Origin: Anaerolinea sp.
GTDB lineage: Bacteria; Chloroflexota; Anaerolineae; Anaerolineales; Villigracilaceae
Length of the DNA stretch: 64,000 nt
Assembly: GCA_020047815.1 (NCBI GenBank)
Contig: JAIFNG010000065.1
Coordinates: 1-64,000, forward strand
Reading direction: 5' to 3'
Shown: positions 26,325 to 35,522 of the stretch, piece after piece
Numbering within the stretch: position 1 is the first letter of the stretch
Layout: each line of letters opens with the position of its first letter
Made by a program: the position numbers and the translations under genes
Notes under the pieces: model-generated
What the model saw: only the letters and a program-made list of their open reading frames with translations
What the model was told of the DNA's origin: nothing
Database searches by the model: none

Positions 26325-28796
26325 CTAAACTTCGATCTTTTGTTTTGGCTTCTTCTTCACAGGCGAGGCCTCGGTGTGGAATATGATCTTGTTATCTTTC
26401 ACATCAATCAACACCGTCACACCATCCTTGAATTTTCCGCCGAGCAGTTCCACGGAAAGCGGACTCTCGACATATTTCTGGATCGCGCGGCGCAGAGGAC
26501 GGGCGCCAAAGGCCGGATCAAAGCCTTCCTTGGCAAGCCAGTTGCGGGCTTTATCGCTTAACTGCACGGTAATGTCATATTCATTCAGCCGATCCTGCAC
26601 TTCCTTCATCTGCAAGATCACAATCTCTTCCATCTGTTCAATAGTCAGTGGTGAGAACATGACTGTTTCATCCACGCGGTTAAGGAACTCAGGACGGAAC
26701 GCGCCCTTAAGCGCCTTCTCAATCTTGTCGTGCATGGCACGCTCATCATCATCGGCTTTTTGGGTCAGGAAGCCAAGCGTTCCACCCCTGGTCACGTATT
26801 CGGTGCCAAGGTTCGAGGTCATGATGAGCACCGTGTTGCGGAAGTCCACCACTTTGCCTTGACCATCGGTGAGCCGCCCATCATCCAAAATTTGCAGGAG
26901 GGCATTCCAGACCTCGGGATGAGCCTTTTCAATCTCATCAAAGAGAACAACACGGTACGGACGCCTGCGGACCGCCTCAGTGAGTTGGCCGCCTTCTTCA
27001 TAACCAACATAACCAGGAGGCGCGCCAAAGAGGCGGCTGACAGTGTGTTGCTCGCGATACTCAGACATATCAATGCGGACAAGGGAGTCCTCATCATCGA
27101 ACATAAACCAGGCGAGGGCTTTGGCAAGCTCAGTCTTACCAACACCTGAAGGTCCAATAAAGATGAAGGAACCGATTGGACGGCTGGGGTCCTTTAAACC
27201 GGAGCGGGCGCGGCGAATGGCATCAGAAATGGCGTGGATGGCCTCCTCCTGACCGATAATACGCTCGTGCAAACGCGCCTCCATGTGCAGGAGTTTTTCA
27301 GATTCAGTCTCCATCATCTGATTAACCGGGATACCCGTCCACTGGTGCACAACAGCGGCAATGTCATTCACATCCACCACTTCATCAAGTTGATGTTCGG
27401 TTTCCCATTTATCACGCTTCTCGGCGTACTCCGTTTCAAGGCGCAGGCGCTCGGCTTTCTTTTGTGCAGCGCGTTCATAATCACGCTCCAGACCAGCCTG
27501 CTCTTCTTCGGCACGCAGGCGATCAACATCGGTTTTCATAGCCTTCAAATCAGGAGGCATTGAATAAAGCGCAACACGTACTTTTGCGGCGGCTTCATCG
27601 ATCAGATCAATGGCTTTGTCAGGCAGGTGGCGGTCAGTCACGTAACGATCAGCGAGGCGGGCGGCGGCTGTCAGGGCTTCATCGGAGAAATGAACTTTGT
27701 GATGCGCTTCATAGCGATCGCGTAAACCGTGCAGCATCTTGATGGTGTCGTCCACGCTCGGCTCATCCACATGGATGGGCGCGAAGCGGCGTTCCAACGC
27801 GGCATCTTTTTCAATATGTTTGTGGAATTCATCCAGAGTGGTGGCGCCGATACATTGAAGTTCGCCGCGTGCGAGGGCTGGCTTGAGCATATTGCTGGCA
27901 TCCATAGCGCCTTGCGCTGCTCCCGCTCCAACGACAGTGTGTAATTCGTCGATCATCAAAATGACATCACCCTTGGCGCGCTGGACTTCATCCATAACAG
28001 CTTTGAGACGCTCTTCAAATTCGCCCCGGAAGCGGGATCCTGCGATCATTGCACCAAGATCGAGAGCAACGACTTTTTTACCTGAAAGAATTTCAGGCAC
28101 GTCGTTGGTGGCTATCTTTTGCGCGAGTCCTTCAGCGATGGCGGTCTTGCCAACACCCGCTTCACCGATAAGGACGGGGTTATTTTTGGTGCGGCGGGAG
28201 AGAATCTGGATGAGACGCAGGATCTCCTTATCACGCCCAATGACCGGGTCGAGTTTACCTTCACGCGCCAGCTGGGTCAGGTCGCGTGAGTATTTTTCAA
28301 GGGTCCGATAGCGAGTCTCCGCCTGAGGGTCGGTTACCCGCTGCCCGCCGCGCAGGTCCTGGATCGAATCATAGACACGGTCACGAGTAAGCCCGGCGCT
28401 TTCCAAAATGCGGGCGGCGGGTGTGTTGCGTTCCGTCAAAATGGCGAGGAAGATATGCTCAGTGGAGATATATTCATCCTTGAGACGGTTGGCTTCCTCG
28501 TTAGCCAGATCGATGATCCTCTTGACGCGGGGCGTGATGAAAATCTGTCCCGCGCCACCACCAAAAATGTTGGCTTTGGGACTGGCACGCAGGGTGGCAT
28601 CCAGGCGCTCTGTCAGGGCTTCAGGGTTGACGTTCAGTTTTTCAAGAATTTGGGGAATCACACCCCCCGGCTGCTCAATAAGGGCAAGCAGGATGTGTTC
28701 GGTGTCTATCTGGTTATGTCCATAGCGCTGGATGATCTCGGCGGCACGTTGGGCTGCCTCCTGCGCTCTTTCGGTAAATCGGTCAAATCGCATCAT
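26325..28796 (-). CDS. clpC: ATP-dependent Clp protease ATP-binding subunit ClpC
   Basis: About 823 residues. Hsp100 unfoldase that feeds substrates to ClpP. It has the repeated Clp N-domain ([19 protein letters not shown], residues 3-145), first AAA+ module with Walker A GEAGVGKT and Walker [10 protein letters not shown], a middle UVR-like coiled segment typical of ClpC rather than ClpB, and the second AAA+ with [30 protein letters not shown] and the ClpP-contacting loop region. I place the start at the ATG 28796, where AAAGGA precedes and the family N-terminus begins. The extra 24 residues in the track start are not conserved. No mcsA or ctsR neighbours are seen. Confidence 0.93.
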   Translation of the reverse strand: MMRFDRFTERAQEAAQRAAEIIQRYGHNQIDTEHILLALIEQPGGVIPQILEKLNVNPEALTERLDATLRASPKANIFGGGAGQIFITPRVKRIIDLANEEANRLKDEYISTEHIFLAILTERNTPAARILESAGLTRDRVYDSIQDLRGGQRVTDPQAETRYRTLEKYSRDLTQLAREGKLDPVIGRDKEILRLIQILSRRTKNNPVLIGEAGVGKTAIAEGLAQKIATNDVPEILSGKKVVALDLGAMIAGSRFRGEFEERLKAVMDEVQRAKGDVILMIDELHTVVGAGAAQGAMDASNMLKPALARGELQCIGATTLDEFHKHIEKDAALERRFAPIHVDEPSVDDTIKMLHGLRDRYEAHHKVHFSDEALTAAARLADRYVTDRHLPDKAIDLIDEAAAKVRVALYSMPPDLKAMKTDVDRLRAEEEQAGLERDYERAAQKKAERLRLETEYAEKRDKWETEHQLDEVVDVNDIAAVVHQWTGIPVNQMMETESEKLLHMEARLHERIIGQEEAIHAISDAIRRARSGLKDPSRPIGSFIFIGPSGVGKTELAKALAWFMFDDEDSLVRIDMSEYREQHTVSRLFGAPPGYVGYEEGGQLTEAVRRRPYRVVLFDEIEKAHPEVWNALLQILDDGRLTDGQGKVVDFRNTVLIMTSNLGTEYVTRGGTLGFLTQKADDDERAMHDKIEKALKGAFRPEFLNRVDETVMFSPLTIEQMEEIVILQMKEVQDRLNEYDITVQLSDKARNWLAKEGFDPAFGARPLRRAIQKYVESPLSVELLGGKFKDGVTVLIDVKDNKIIFHTEASPVKKKPKQKIEV

Positions 28797-29283
28797 TGGA
28801 ATTATCCTTTTCTCACAAAGAGACCCTAGGAAATTACTTCCTAAGTTATTTTTTACCACAACTGTCAACCGACACTTGCACTTGCACTTGCACCGCCACT
28901 CATTCCCTTTAAAAGAGAGTCGTGACAGCGACGCAAGGATCTGTGGTGAACTTTGAATTATTAAAACAGTATCCAGAGGTTTCGGAGACCTTTAGAATCC
29001 GATGAACGTGAATGATTATAACAAAAGCGGGACTGGCGGGTTGTATGTGGGGTATAAGAGGTATATTAGATTTTTAGAATTTCCTTCAAAGAAATCACTA
29101 TATTTGAAGTGAACCTGGGCATATTTTCCCCCTTACGCAATCCATTCCAGGACAATTGGTCCTTTCCAGCAGATGTATTGGTTGGTTATTTTCGTACTGG
29201 GTTATCCAGCACCACTCTTTTACAGCCTGCGGCTTCATGGCGGTATGTATCACCTCGGACAGAGCCTTGCAGAATCCAATACG
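28797..29283. other. 487-bp intergenic region between clpC and ruvC
   Basis: It holds the clpC upstream region, three tandem ACTTGC hexamers at 28874-28891 and a weak candidate small gene (listed separately at 29098-29238). Otherwise I see no structure or gene. Confidence 0.5.
29098..29238 (-). CDS. Possible Cys-containing mini-protein
   Basis: A 46-codon frame with ATG at 29238, below the ORF track cut-off. The product has four cysteines late in the chain (EWCWITQY, TNCPGMDCVRGKICPG), which resembles a small metal-binding knuckle. The frame stays open about 15 codons upstream of the ATG, so it could also be the tail of a decayed longer gene. There is no clear Shine-Dalgarno sequence. Offered as a weak candidate only. 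Confidence 0.22.
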   Translation of the reverse strand: MKPQAVKEWCWITQYENNQPIHLLERTNCPGMDCVRGKICPGSLQI

Positions 29284-29766
29284 CTATTCGTAACGCTTTG
29301 TATTCAAATGCGTGATCGCGATTGCCAGCGCATCTGCAGCGTCATCGGGTTTGGGGATTTTCTCCAGTTGCAGCAATGCACGCACCATATCCTGCACCTG
29401 GCGTTTATCTGCGCCGCCATAGCCGGCGACAGCCTGCTTGACTTCATTGGGGGTGTATTCAAAAGGGTCGATACCCGCTTTTTGCAAGCCGAGCATGATC
29501 ACACCGCGAGCCTGTCCCACTGCAAGCGCAGTTTTAACATTGCTTTGGAAAAATAATTTTTCAACAGCTGCGGTATCGGGTTTATATTCCCTGAGCAGGT
29601 CGTTGAGCTGGTCGAAGAGCATTTCGAGGCGTGCTGCCGGACTGGCTTCCTTTGGCGTGGAAATAATCCCAAATGAAACAGCCAACAATTCCCCGTCACG
29701 CAAAAGACGGACAAGCCCGTAGCCGGTAGTGGCAGTGCCGGGGTCAATTCCAAGGGCAAGGGTCAT
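29284..29766 (-). CDS. ruvC: Holliday junction endonuclease RuvC
   Basis: 160 residues, near the usual length. RuvC cuts four-way junctions with RuvAB during recombinational repair. Catalytic acidic residues are visible: Asp in GIDPGTATTG, Glu in AVEKLFFQSN, and two Asp in KPDDAADALAIAI. It ends close to the intergenic region and starts 50 bases after yebC stops, the common yebC-ruvC order. A family A palindrome sits in the gap. No ruvA or ruvB is seen in the window. Confidence 0.95.
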   Translation of the reverse strand: MTLALGIDPGTATTGYGLVRLLRDGELLAVSFGIISTPKEASPAARLEMLFDQLNDLLREYKPDTAAVEKLFFQSNVKTALAVGQARGVIMLGLQKAGIDPFEYTPNEVKQAVAGYGGADKRQVQDMVRALLQLEKIPKPDDAADALAIAITHLNTKRYE

Positions 29767-29775
29767 TTAATATCG

Positions 29776-29802
29776 CAGGGACACGGCGCTGCCGTGTCCC
29801 TG
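29776..29802. repeat. Palindromic repeat between yebC and ruvC (repeat family A)
   Basis: CAGGGACACGGC-GCT-GCCGTGTCCCTG, a 12-bp perfect stem. Compared with 13474-13502 the inner stem pair A-T is replaced by G-C, so pairing is kept while sequence changes. There is no T-run on the minus strand, so it probably does not terminate transcription here. Confidence 0.75.
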
Positions 29803-29816
29803 ACTAAAGTTATATT

Positions 29817-30572
29817 TTACGCAGCTTCAAGGGCGGCGAGTGCTTCGTCAGAAACCTTGACGTTGTGGAAGACATCCTGAACATCGTCAAGTTCCTCTAT
29901 GGCATCAACCATTCTCATAAATTTCAAGGTTGATTCAACATCAAGTTCCATTTCCTGTTTGGCGATCATGCGCAGACCTGATTCCTGAGGGTGGACTTTT
30001 GCCGCGTGCAGGGAGTCAGCGATGGACTTGAAAAGTTCGACCGGGGCGTAAATTTCAACAGTGTCGCCGCCATCCACAACATCATCCGCGCCAGCTTCGA
30101 TACCAAGCTCGAAGGCTTTGTCGAAGGACAGTTCACTGGCTGAAAAGGCAAAATAGGATTTTCTGTCAAACTGCCAGGCAACTGCACCAGGCTCAGCCAT
30201 GTTGCCGCCGTATTTTGTAAAAGCATGGCGCATATCCGGCACAGTGCGGTTGCGGTTGTCAGTAACGCAGGTGACCATCAACGCCGAGCCATGCGGACCA
30301 TAGCCTTCAAAAGTGATCTCTTCAAAAACCGTGCCATCCTTATCTTCACCGGCGCCGCGCTTGATGGCGCGTTCGATATTATCCTTGGGCATGTTTTCTG
30401 CGCGCGCTTTATCCACTGCAAGACGCAGCCTGAAATTGGTGTCGATATCGCTGCCGCCTTCGCGGGAGGCAATTACGATTTCACGGGCAAGCCGTGTAAA
30501 AATGGCGCCGCGCTTTGCATCGGCTACGCCTTTTTTGCGTTTGATGGTTGACCACTTTGAATGACCTGACAT
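29817..30572 (-). CDS. yebC: YebC/PmpR-family protein
   Basis: 251 residues. It begins MSGHSKWSTIKRKKGVADAKRG, the family signature, and contains MPKDNIERAIKRGAGE and FEGYGPHGSALMVTCVTDNRNRT. The family was named for transcription regulators, and more recent work links members to relief of ribosome stalling at proline runs. That fits a genome whose exported proteins carry many PTPTP linkers, though this is inference. AAGGAGTT precedes the ATG. It is upstream of ruvC in the same orientation. Confidence 0.95.
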   Translation of the reverse strand: MSGHSKWSTIKRKKGVADAKRGAIFTRLAREIVIASREGGSDIDTNFRLRLAVDKARAENMPKDNIERAIKRGAGEDKDGTVFEEITFEGYGPHGSALMVTCVTDNRNRTVPDMRHAFTKYGGNMAEPGAVAWQFDRKSYFAFSASELSFDKAFELGIEAGADDVVDGGDTVEIYAPVELFKSIADSLHAAKVHPQESGLRMIAKQEMELDVESTLKFMRMVDAIEELDDVQDVFHNVKVSDEALAALEAA

Positions 30573-30626
30573 GAGAACTCCTTCAAGATAAGCACGTTCA
30601 TGAGAAATTACATAATAGCGGCAAAA

Positions 30627-31805
30627 TTATATCACGCCCAATTTCTTTCCCACACTCTTGAACGCTTCCAGTCCCTGATCAAGGTCTGCCTTTGCATGAG
30701 CAGCGGAGATCATCACGCGGATACGCGCTTTGCCTTGCGGCACGGTGGGGAATCCAAGCGCCATGGCAAAGACTCCCGCATCGAACAACTCTCGGCTGAA
30801 CTGTTGTGCCAGCGGAGCTTCACCAAGCATGACAGGGGTGATGGGAGTTTCGGTTACGCCAGTATTGAATCCAAGCGTTTTCATTTCAGCTTTGAAGTAT
30901 TTGGCATTATCCCAAAGTTTGTCCACCAGCTGCGTGGAGTCTTCAAGCATGTTAACCGCTGCGAGGCATGCAGCCGCATCGGGAACTGTCATGGCAGACG
31001 AAAAGAGGAAGGGTCGTCCGCGCTGTCTCAGCCAGTCAATGATAACCGCACTGCCGGCGACAATACCGCCCATCACACCGAAAGCCTTGGACATTGTGCC
31101 AACTTCCACGTCCACCTTGCCATGCAAGCCAAAGTGATCCACAATGCCACGCCCGCCATTGCCAAGCACACCCTCGCCATGCGCATCATCCACCATCAAC
31201 AAAATATCGTATTCCCGGGCTACTTCGTAGATGTCAGGCAGAGGGGCGATGTCGCCGTCCATACTAAAGACACCATCAGTGACTATCAGCGCACGACGGA
31301 ACTGGCTGAGGTTCGCCTGAATTTGCTCCTGCAGCGATTTCACATCATTGTGCTCATAGGCGATGATCTTCGCACCGGAAAGTCGACATCCGTCAATGAT
31401 CGAGGCGTGATTTAATTTATCCGAGAAGATCACATCATCCCTGCCGACCAGCGCAGGGATGGTTGCCAGATTCGCGGTAAACCCCGACTGGAACGTGATC
31501 GCCGCTTCGACGCCCTTAAATTGCGCCAGGCGCTTCTCAAGTTCCACATGCAGAGACATGGTGCCGGCAATGGAGCGCACCGCACCGGGTCCCACGCCCA
31601 TTTCGTCAAGTGATTTTTTCGCTGCCGCAACCAGCGCAGGATGATTTGCCAAACCCAAATAATTATTCGAGCAAAAATTTAACACCCGCTTGCCGTCCAC
31701 ATCCAACCATGCGCCCTGCGGTGAGTTAATGGTGCGAATGTGGTTATACAGCCCTGTATTTTGCAGGGCTTCAATTTCCTGTTTGATCCAGTCAGTTTTG
31801 GGCAT
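30627..31805 (-). CDS. kbl: Glycine C-acetyltransferase / 2-amino-3-ketobutyrate CoA ligase
   Basis: 392 residues, alpha-oxoamine synthase family of PLP enzymes. [41 protein letters not shown] and the PLP lysine in [12 protein letters not shown] are all present. Length and N-terminal sequence ([27 protein letters not shown]) favour Kbl, which makes glycine and acetyl-CoA from aminoacetone-precursor 2-amino-3-ketobutyrate in threonine degradation. BioF (8-amino-7-oxononanoate synthase) is the alternative, and no tdh or bio gene is nearby to decide. AAGGAGTT precedes the ATG, and a TATAAT occurs about 40 bases upstream. Confidence 0.85.
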   Translation of the reverse strand: MPKTDWIKQEIEALQNTGLYNHIRTINSPQGAWLDVDGKRVLNFCSNNYLGLANHPALVAAAKKSLDEMGVGPGAVRSIAGTMSLHVELEKRLAQFKGVEAAITFQSGFTANLATIPALVGRDDVIFSDKLNHASIIDGCRLSGAKIIAYEHNDVKSLQEQIQANLSQFRRALIVTDGVFSMDGDIAPLPDIYEVAREYDILLMVDDAHGEGVLGNGGRGIVDHFGLHGKVDVEVGTMSKAFGVMGGIVAGSAVIIDWLRQRGRPFLFSSAMTVPDAAACLAAVNMLEDSTQLVDKLWDNAKYFKAEMKTLGFNTGVTETPITPVMLGEAPLAQQFSRELFDAGVFAMALGFPTVPQGKARIRVMISAAHAKADLDQGLEAFKSVGKKLGVI

Positions 31806-31941
31806 ACTGAACTCCTTGATTGGGAAAATTATCGTGCGTGAATTTATTATAGCCAGTTTCCGCCACGATGTTTGTCATGAAATTTGAAGGAAAAGTCCCC
31901 CCCGGGTTCCTGAAAAAAAAGAGTCTTGATTTTAGAATCGA

Positions 31942-31975
31942 GAGAGCCGGGGTCGCCTGTCCCGGCTCTCTTTTC
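31942..31975. terminator. GC-rich hairpin, terminator-like
   Basis: GAGAGCCGGG and CCCGGCTCTC (10-bp stem, 9-base loop) are followed by TTTT on the plus strand. On the minus strand it lies 140 bases beyond the trmO-like stop and could end that transcript. No plus-strand gene precedes it. Confidence 0.55.
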
Positions 31976-31992
31976 ACAAGGAGGAGAAGAAG

Positions 31993-32034
31993 ATGAAATG
32001 TCACCTTACAGAGGTAACTTTATCACCGACCTGA
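31993..32034 (+). other. 13-codon ORF behind a strong ribosome site
   Basis: AAGGAGGAG stands nine bases before an ATG that opens MKCHLTEVTLSPT and then stops at TGA. It directly follows the GC-rich hairpin. Either a leader peptide without a visible downstream gene, or the surviving 5' end of a lost gene. Confidence 0.3.
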
Positions 32035-32116
32035 AAACTCTACTTGACGCCAGGCCTACGCTTCTCCGATGATTACACAACGGTTAACAGTTCTGTAAAC
32101 TCGGATAAAACCTGGC

Positions 32117-32605
32117 TCAATGCGCATTAACGAACTCGCTGCTCCAGTCGAACTCTGCTGAATCCTCGTACCACTGCGGCCAATGACGGCACCACCCAGG
32201 CATATGCACATCACGAACTCGATCATTGGATGGATGATAAGGCTTGATATCAAGGATTGGGGTGTCATCTTCGGCATCCATCCAGGGAACGATAACCAAC
32301 CCTTTGTCAATATCCACCCCCAGGACCGCTACTGTCGAGATGCAAATGGGGTTGGGACGCACGGGAGAGCGGGTGGCAAAGATACCCAGACTGGAAGGTC
32401 CATGAACATAAGGCTGCTCAGACTCTGTGATTCTACGATATTCCGCGGTGTCCAAATAATGACTCCACCAGATCACATTAATATGACCAAACCCATCCAA
32501 TCCATTCAAGGCAGTGCGATATTTCGGAAAAATCTTCAACACATAACCATCCGGGCCAGCCTGCACCTTGCCAACGGGTGAAAGTTTATATTCTTTTTCA
32601 GACAT
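32117..32605 (-). CDS. trmO: TrmO-like tRNA m6t6A methyltransferase (TsaA/YaeB fold)
   Basis: 162 residues. The family motif is clear: LGIFATRSPVRPNPICIS, preceded by LNGLDGFGHINVIWWSHYLD. E. coli TrmO N6-methylates t6A37 in threonine tRNAs with SAM, using a small beta-barrel without a Rossmann fold. Plain TsaA-domain proteins of this size are annotated as possible methyltransferases, so the exact substrate is not certain. A C-terminal extension (HMPGWCRHWPQWYEDSAEFDW) is rich in Trp and is not part of the core. AGGAG precedes the ATG at 32605. Confidence 0.75.
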   Translation of the reverse strand: MSEKEYKLSPVGKVQAGPDGYVLKIFPKYRTALNGLDGFGHINVIWWSHYLDTAEYRRITESEQPYVHGPSSLGIFATRSPVRPNPICISTVAVLGVDIDKGLVIVPWMDAEDDTPILDIKPYHPSNDRVRDVHMPGWCRHWPQWYEDSAEFDWSSEFVNAH

Positions 32606-32729
32606 GTTTTTACTCCTGTTCTTTTTTTATAAATTGGGTTTTCAAAACAGCGGCCGCTGATTTATCCTTTACTGAGAAATGAAATTCGCCCTGCCTTGCC
32701 ACAAATGAATCATTTTTTCATCCTGACAT

Positions 32730-33545
32730 TCAACTTTTAATGACCGGAACCTGCATCTCGGTTATGGCATCGGGATCACTGCGCGACTTGCCTGCCCTCG
32801 GCAGGCGCAAATAGATCTCACGATCCGGACCATTGCTTCGAAAACCATTGGCATCAATCCATCTTAACAGGCTGGCGTATGCCCCTGCAAATCCTGTGAA
32901 CGGCCCCTTGTGAAGCGTGCTTGCCATGGTCTCAACTGCAGGCAGGGTACGAATGGATAATCCACGGATCCCTGTCACAGCCGGTGATACTGCAATACAA
33001 ACCTCTGCATCGATCTCTGGTTCCCCGGCATGGTACATCGACAGGCTTGAGTTGAAGGTCTTGACTCCCCCCCGTTGTATTTGTTCCATTAGTTCAATCC
33101 ACAAAGGTTCTTCATCCCAATACGTGGGAATGATTCTCCGAAGCGATGCAACCCGCAACGGTGCAACCCGCTTGAGGATCACTTCATAGTCTGGCAGTTG
33201 ATTCTCCTGTTCGATCATACTCAGACGGGCTTCCAGTCTTTCGAGACGGTCAAGTTGTTCCTGCACTTGCTGGCACAGTTCATTTTTCTTGAGTTTCAGC
33301 ATTCCACGCAGTTCAACCGGGGACAAGTCTTCTTCCAGAAAACGCGAAATCTGTTCAAGGGAAAACCCCAGGTCCTTGAGCGCCAAAATACGGTGCAGAC
33401 GGGGTAACTGATCAAGAGTATAGTAACGGTACCCGGTAAGAGCATCCACCTCAACAGGCAGCAACAGCCCCATATCATCATAATGGCGCAAGGTCTGGAC
33501 AGTCACCTGTCCAATACGAGCAAAAGTGCCGATCCTTGTCTTCAT
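32730..33545 (-). CDS. MerR-family regulator with GyrI-like effector domain
   Basis: About 271 residues. N-terminal MerR winged helix (TRIGTFARIGQVTVQTLRHYDDMGLL), GYRYYTLDQLPRLHRILALKDLGFSLEQI, a dimer coiled coil and a C-terminal GyrI/BmrR-like ligand domain (RIIPTYWDEEPLWIELME ... LHKGPFTGFAGAYASLLRWI). This plan fits multidrug-sensing activators. I shortened the track ORF to the ATG at 33545, because the promoter of the gene lies inside the longer frame. The long-spacer promoter and dyad next to it point to autoregulation. No transporter target lies next to it. Confidence 0.88.
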   Translation of the reverse strand: MKTRIGTFARIGQVTVQTLRHYDDMGLLLPVEVDALTGYRYYTLDQLPRLHRILALKDLGFSLEQISRFLEEDLSPVELRGMLKLKKNELCQQVQEQLDRLERLEARLSMIEQENQLPDYEVILKRVAPLRVASLRRIIPTYWDEEPLWIELMEQIQRGGVKTFNSSLSMYHAGEPEIDAEVCIAVSPAVTGIRGLSIRTLPAVETMASTLHKGPFTGFAGAYASLLRWIDANGFRSNGPDREIYLRLPRAGKSRSDPDAITEMQVPVIKS

Positions 33546-33564
33546 GTCATCTCCATTTGTAATT

Positions 33565-33595
33565 ACTATACACCCTCTGGTAACCATAGAGTCAA
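33565..33595 (-). promoter_or_regulatory. MerR-type promoter with 19-bp spacer
   Basis: On the minus strand TTGACT, exactly 19 bases, then TATAGT. The over-long spacer contains CTCT-N9-AGAG, a partial dyad. MerR-family activators bind such spacers and twist the DNA to realign the -35 and -10, so this is a likely autoregulatory site. Confidence 0.75.
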
Positions 33596-33828
33596 GGGGA
33601 GGAATCGCGAAATTATAAATCCCTTCATGGGGAAAAATTTTAAAAAGGTTACGTATTCTGTTATGGACTGCAGGGGTGACCATTGTGCCAGACCAGTGCG
33701 CGATTACAAATCCTGGGCATGCAATCCGGTCTCATGTTGGCCTGCACCCATCCTCACTTATCTGATCTCTGAAGGGTAAAGCCTTTGTACTTTTCGATTT
33801 CCCTTTCCCCCCACCGCCCAGGTTAAAC

Positions 33829-33858
33829 AAACATACGTCCTGCAAACATACGCCCTGC
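33829..33858 (+). repeat. Two tandem 15-bp repeats upstream of the Mo/W locus
   Basis: AAACATACGTCCTGC followed at once by AAACATACGCCCTGC (one mismatch). The second copy ends on the base before the -35 box of the first gene of the locus, so it is placed like an activator site. The unclaimed 230 bases to the left hold no gene I can support. Confidence 0.6.
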
Positions 33859-33887
33859 TTGACACAATCCTGATTCTCTTATAGACT
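33859..33887 (+). promoter_or_regulatory. Promoter of the Mo/W locus
   Basis: Perfect TTGACA (33859-33864), 17 bases, TAGACT (33882-33887). The first ATG is 38 bases further on, with GAAAGAG between. Confidence 0.6.
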
Positions 33888-33924
33888 TACGATTAAGTTT
33901 TTCATTATCCGAAAGAGACACAAA

Positions 33925-34899
33925 ATGCAAAGAGTCGAATCTGTCCACACATTTGACCAGATCAAGCTTCTGGCGGATTCTCGTCGTATGGAAATTTTGC
34001 GCCTGCTGATGGGGTCCCCCGCCACGCTCACCCAGTTGGCACAGATATTAAAACAATCTCCAGCCTGGGTGCGGCATCACATCCTGGCGCTTGAATCAGC
34101 GAACCTGATCGAGATCAGCGAAACTCGCAGGACAGGCAAGGTAACCGAGAAGTTCTATCGCGCAAAAGGAGGAGCCCTTCTTTTGCAGGAGATCGTTCTT
34201 CCAAAAAGCAAAAAACCTGCGGTCATCTTTTCCGGCAGTCATGACCTGGCACTCGAAGAGATTGCCGAACATCTTAGCAAACATGTCACCCTGTTAAACC
34301 TGCCGGTCGGCTCACTGGATGGATTGATAAATTTACGGCAGGGGCTGTGTCAAATTTCGGGCGCTCATATTTTGGATGAAACTGGCGAATACAACACACC
34401 CACGGTTCGCCACCTCTTCCCTGACCGCAAGGTGGAAATGGTCACACTCGCCTATCGCACACAGGGACTGATCCTCGCTGCGGGCAACCCCAAAAGCATC
34501 AGGAATATCCCTGATATTGTGCGCGAAGATGTAAAGTTCATTAATCGCAATGCAGGTTCAGGAACGAGACTGTGGTTTGATGCGGAACTCAAAAAACAAA
34601 AAATCGATTCGGCACACATCAACGGCTATGACAGTTCCGTAAAAACACACAGCGAAGCCGCCGGGTTGATCTCTCAGAAAAAAGCAGACGTATCCATCGG
34701 TTTGCAAGCCGCAGCACACCAGTACGGACTGGACTTCATTCCTCTATTTGAAGAACGCTACGACCTTGTTCTACCGAGGGAAAACGAAAAAGTACTTTCT
34801 CCCCTGCTCGATTATCTGCAAACGATCAACTTTCGAACCGGACTTAATTCATTGACAGGTTACAACGCATCCCACAGCGGCGAACAGGTTTTAGTGTAG
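33925..34899 (+). CDS. HTH regulator fused to a periplasmic-binding-like sensor domain
   Basis: 324 residues. Residues 10-85 form an ArsR-like winged helix (KLLADSRRMEILRLLMGSPATLTQLAQIL, WVRHHILALESANLIEI). Residues 100-310 look like a PBP-like substrate-binding domain (PF12727-type), related to those seen in ModE-like and molybdopterin-linked regulators (FINRNAGSGTRLWFDAELKKQ, NGYDSSVKTHSEAAGLISQKKADVSIGLQ). The binding domain lacks a signal peptide, so it senses in the cytoplasm. It heads the Mo/W locus and probably controls it, perhaps through the tandem repeats at its own promoter. The ligand (molybdate, tungstate or a pterin) is not determined. Confidence 0.82.
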   Translation: MQRVESVHTFDQIKLLADSRRMEILRLLMGSPATLTQLAQILKQSPAWVRHHILALESANLIEISETRRTGKVTEKFYRAKGGALLLQEIVLPKSKKPAVIFSGSHDLALEEIAEHLSKHVTLLNLPVGSLDGLINLRQGLCQISGAHILDETGEYNTPTVRHLFPDRKVEMVTLAYRTQGLILAAGNPKSIRNIPDIVREDVKFINRNAGSGTRLWFDAELKKQKIDSAHINGYDSSVKTHSEAAGLISQKKADVSIGLQAAAHQYGLDFIPLFEERYDLVLPRENEKVLSPLLDYLQTINFRTGLNSLTGYNASHSGEQVLV

Positions 34900-34914
34900 G
34901 TCATTATCACGCTC

Positions 34915-35361
34915 ATGAAAAAACTCCTTACCATTCTTCTCTCTCTGATCCTTCTGCTCCCTGCCTGCTCGCCCGCAGCCACACTAACTGCGGTCGACCC
35001 TATTCAAACTCAGAAGACCGAAGCCACATCCACCCCCGCCCTCTTCCAGATTATCAGACCTGATGGCACGACATTTGGCGTGACTCTCGAAGCACTCAAA
35101 GCCCTGCCGCTTGCCACTGTCACTGCCGAGGGTAAGGTGGAGGAGGGACCCTTCTTGAGTGATGTACTGTCTCTGGCTGGAATCACCAGATTCACCGAAG
35201 TCTCGCTGACCGGCAGTTCCAATCCTGCCACCTTAACCTTTGAACAGGTGAATGAAAACACAATCCTGGATTTCAATAATCATGGCACACTAAAACTTTC
35301 AACCCTTTATATACCGAAGGCAAACTGGACAAAGGATGTGGCAAAGATCGTGGTGAAATAG
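34915..35361 (+). CDS. Lipoprotein with one sulfite-oxidase-fold-like domain
   Basis: 148 residues. Signal peptide with lipobox LLLPACS, then a single domain of about 100 residues (TFGVTLEALKALPLATVTAEGKVEEGPFLSDVLSLAGI ... YIPKANWTKDVAKIVVK). The pattern of LxALP, GvxLsdlLxxAG and the final WTKDVAKIxVK resembles the molybdopterin-domain fold of sulfite oxidase-type proteins, and it recurs in two larger lipoproteins of this locus. It lacks the paired cysteines of those copies, and I see no cysteine ligand for a cofactor. It could bind oxyanion or act as an assembly partner. It follows the regulator by 15 bases. Confidence 0.6.
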   Translation: MKKLLTILLSLILLLPACSPAATLTAVDPIQTQKTEATSTPALFQIIRPDGTTFGVTLEALKALPLATVTAEGKVEEGPFLSDVLSLAGITRFTEVSLTGSSNPATLTFEQVNENTILDFNNHGTLKLSTLYIPKANWTKDVAKIVVK

Positions 35362-35522
35362 TAAAAATAACCTTCCGAAAGATTTTGCCTGCCAGACATG
35401 GCTTTTGCAGATGATCCTCGGAATGATCTATTCATGGTAAAAGCGGTTGACTGCGCTCAGCGCAAACCCCTTTTAATTTTTACAGTATCAATTAAGTATT
35501 AACTTATCTGACGAGAGAATAA

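Noticed and set aside
28874-28891. Three tandem ACTTGC hexamers
   Set aside because: Too short to call a functional repeat; probably slippage.
33596-33828. Possible molybdenum-cofactor riboswitch or ModE box upstream of the Mo/W locus
   Set aside because: I found neither the Moco-RNA core nor a ModE-type palindrome by eye.
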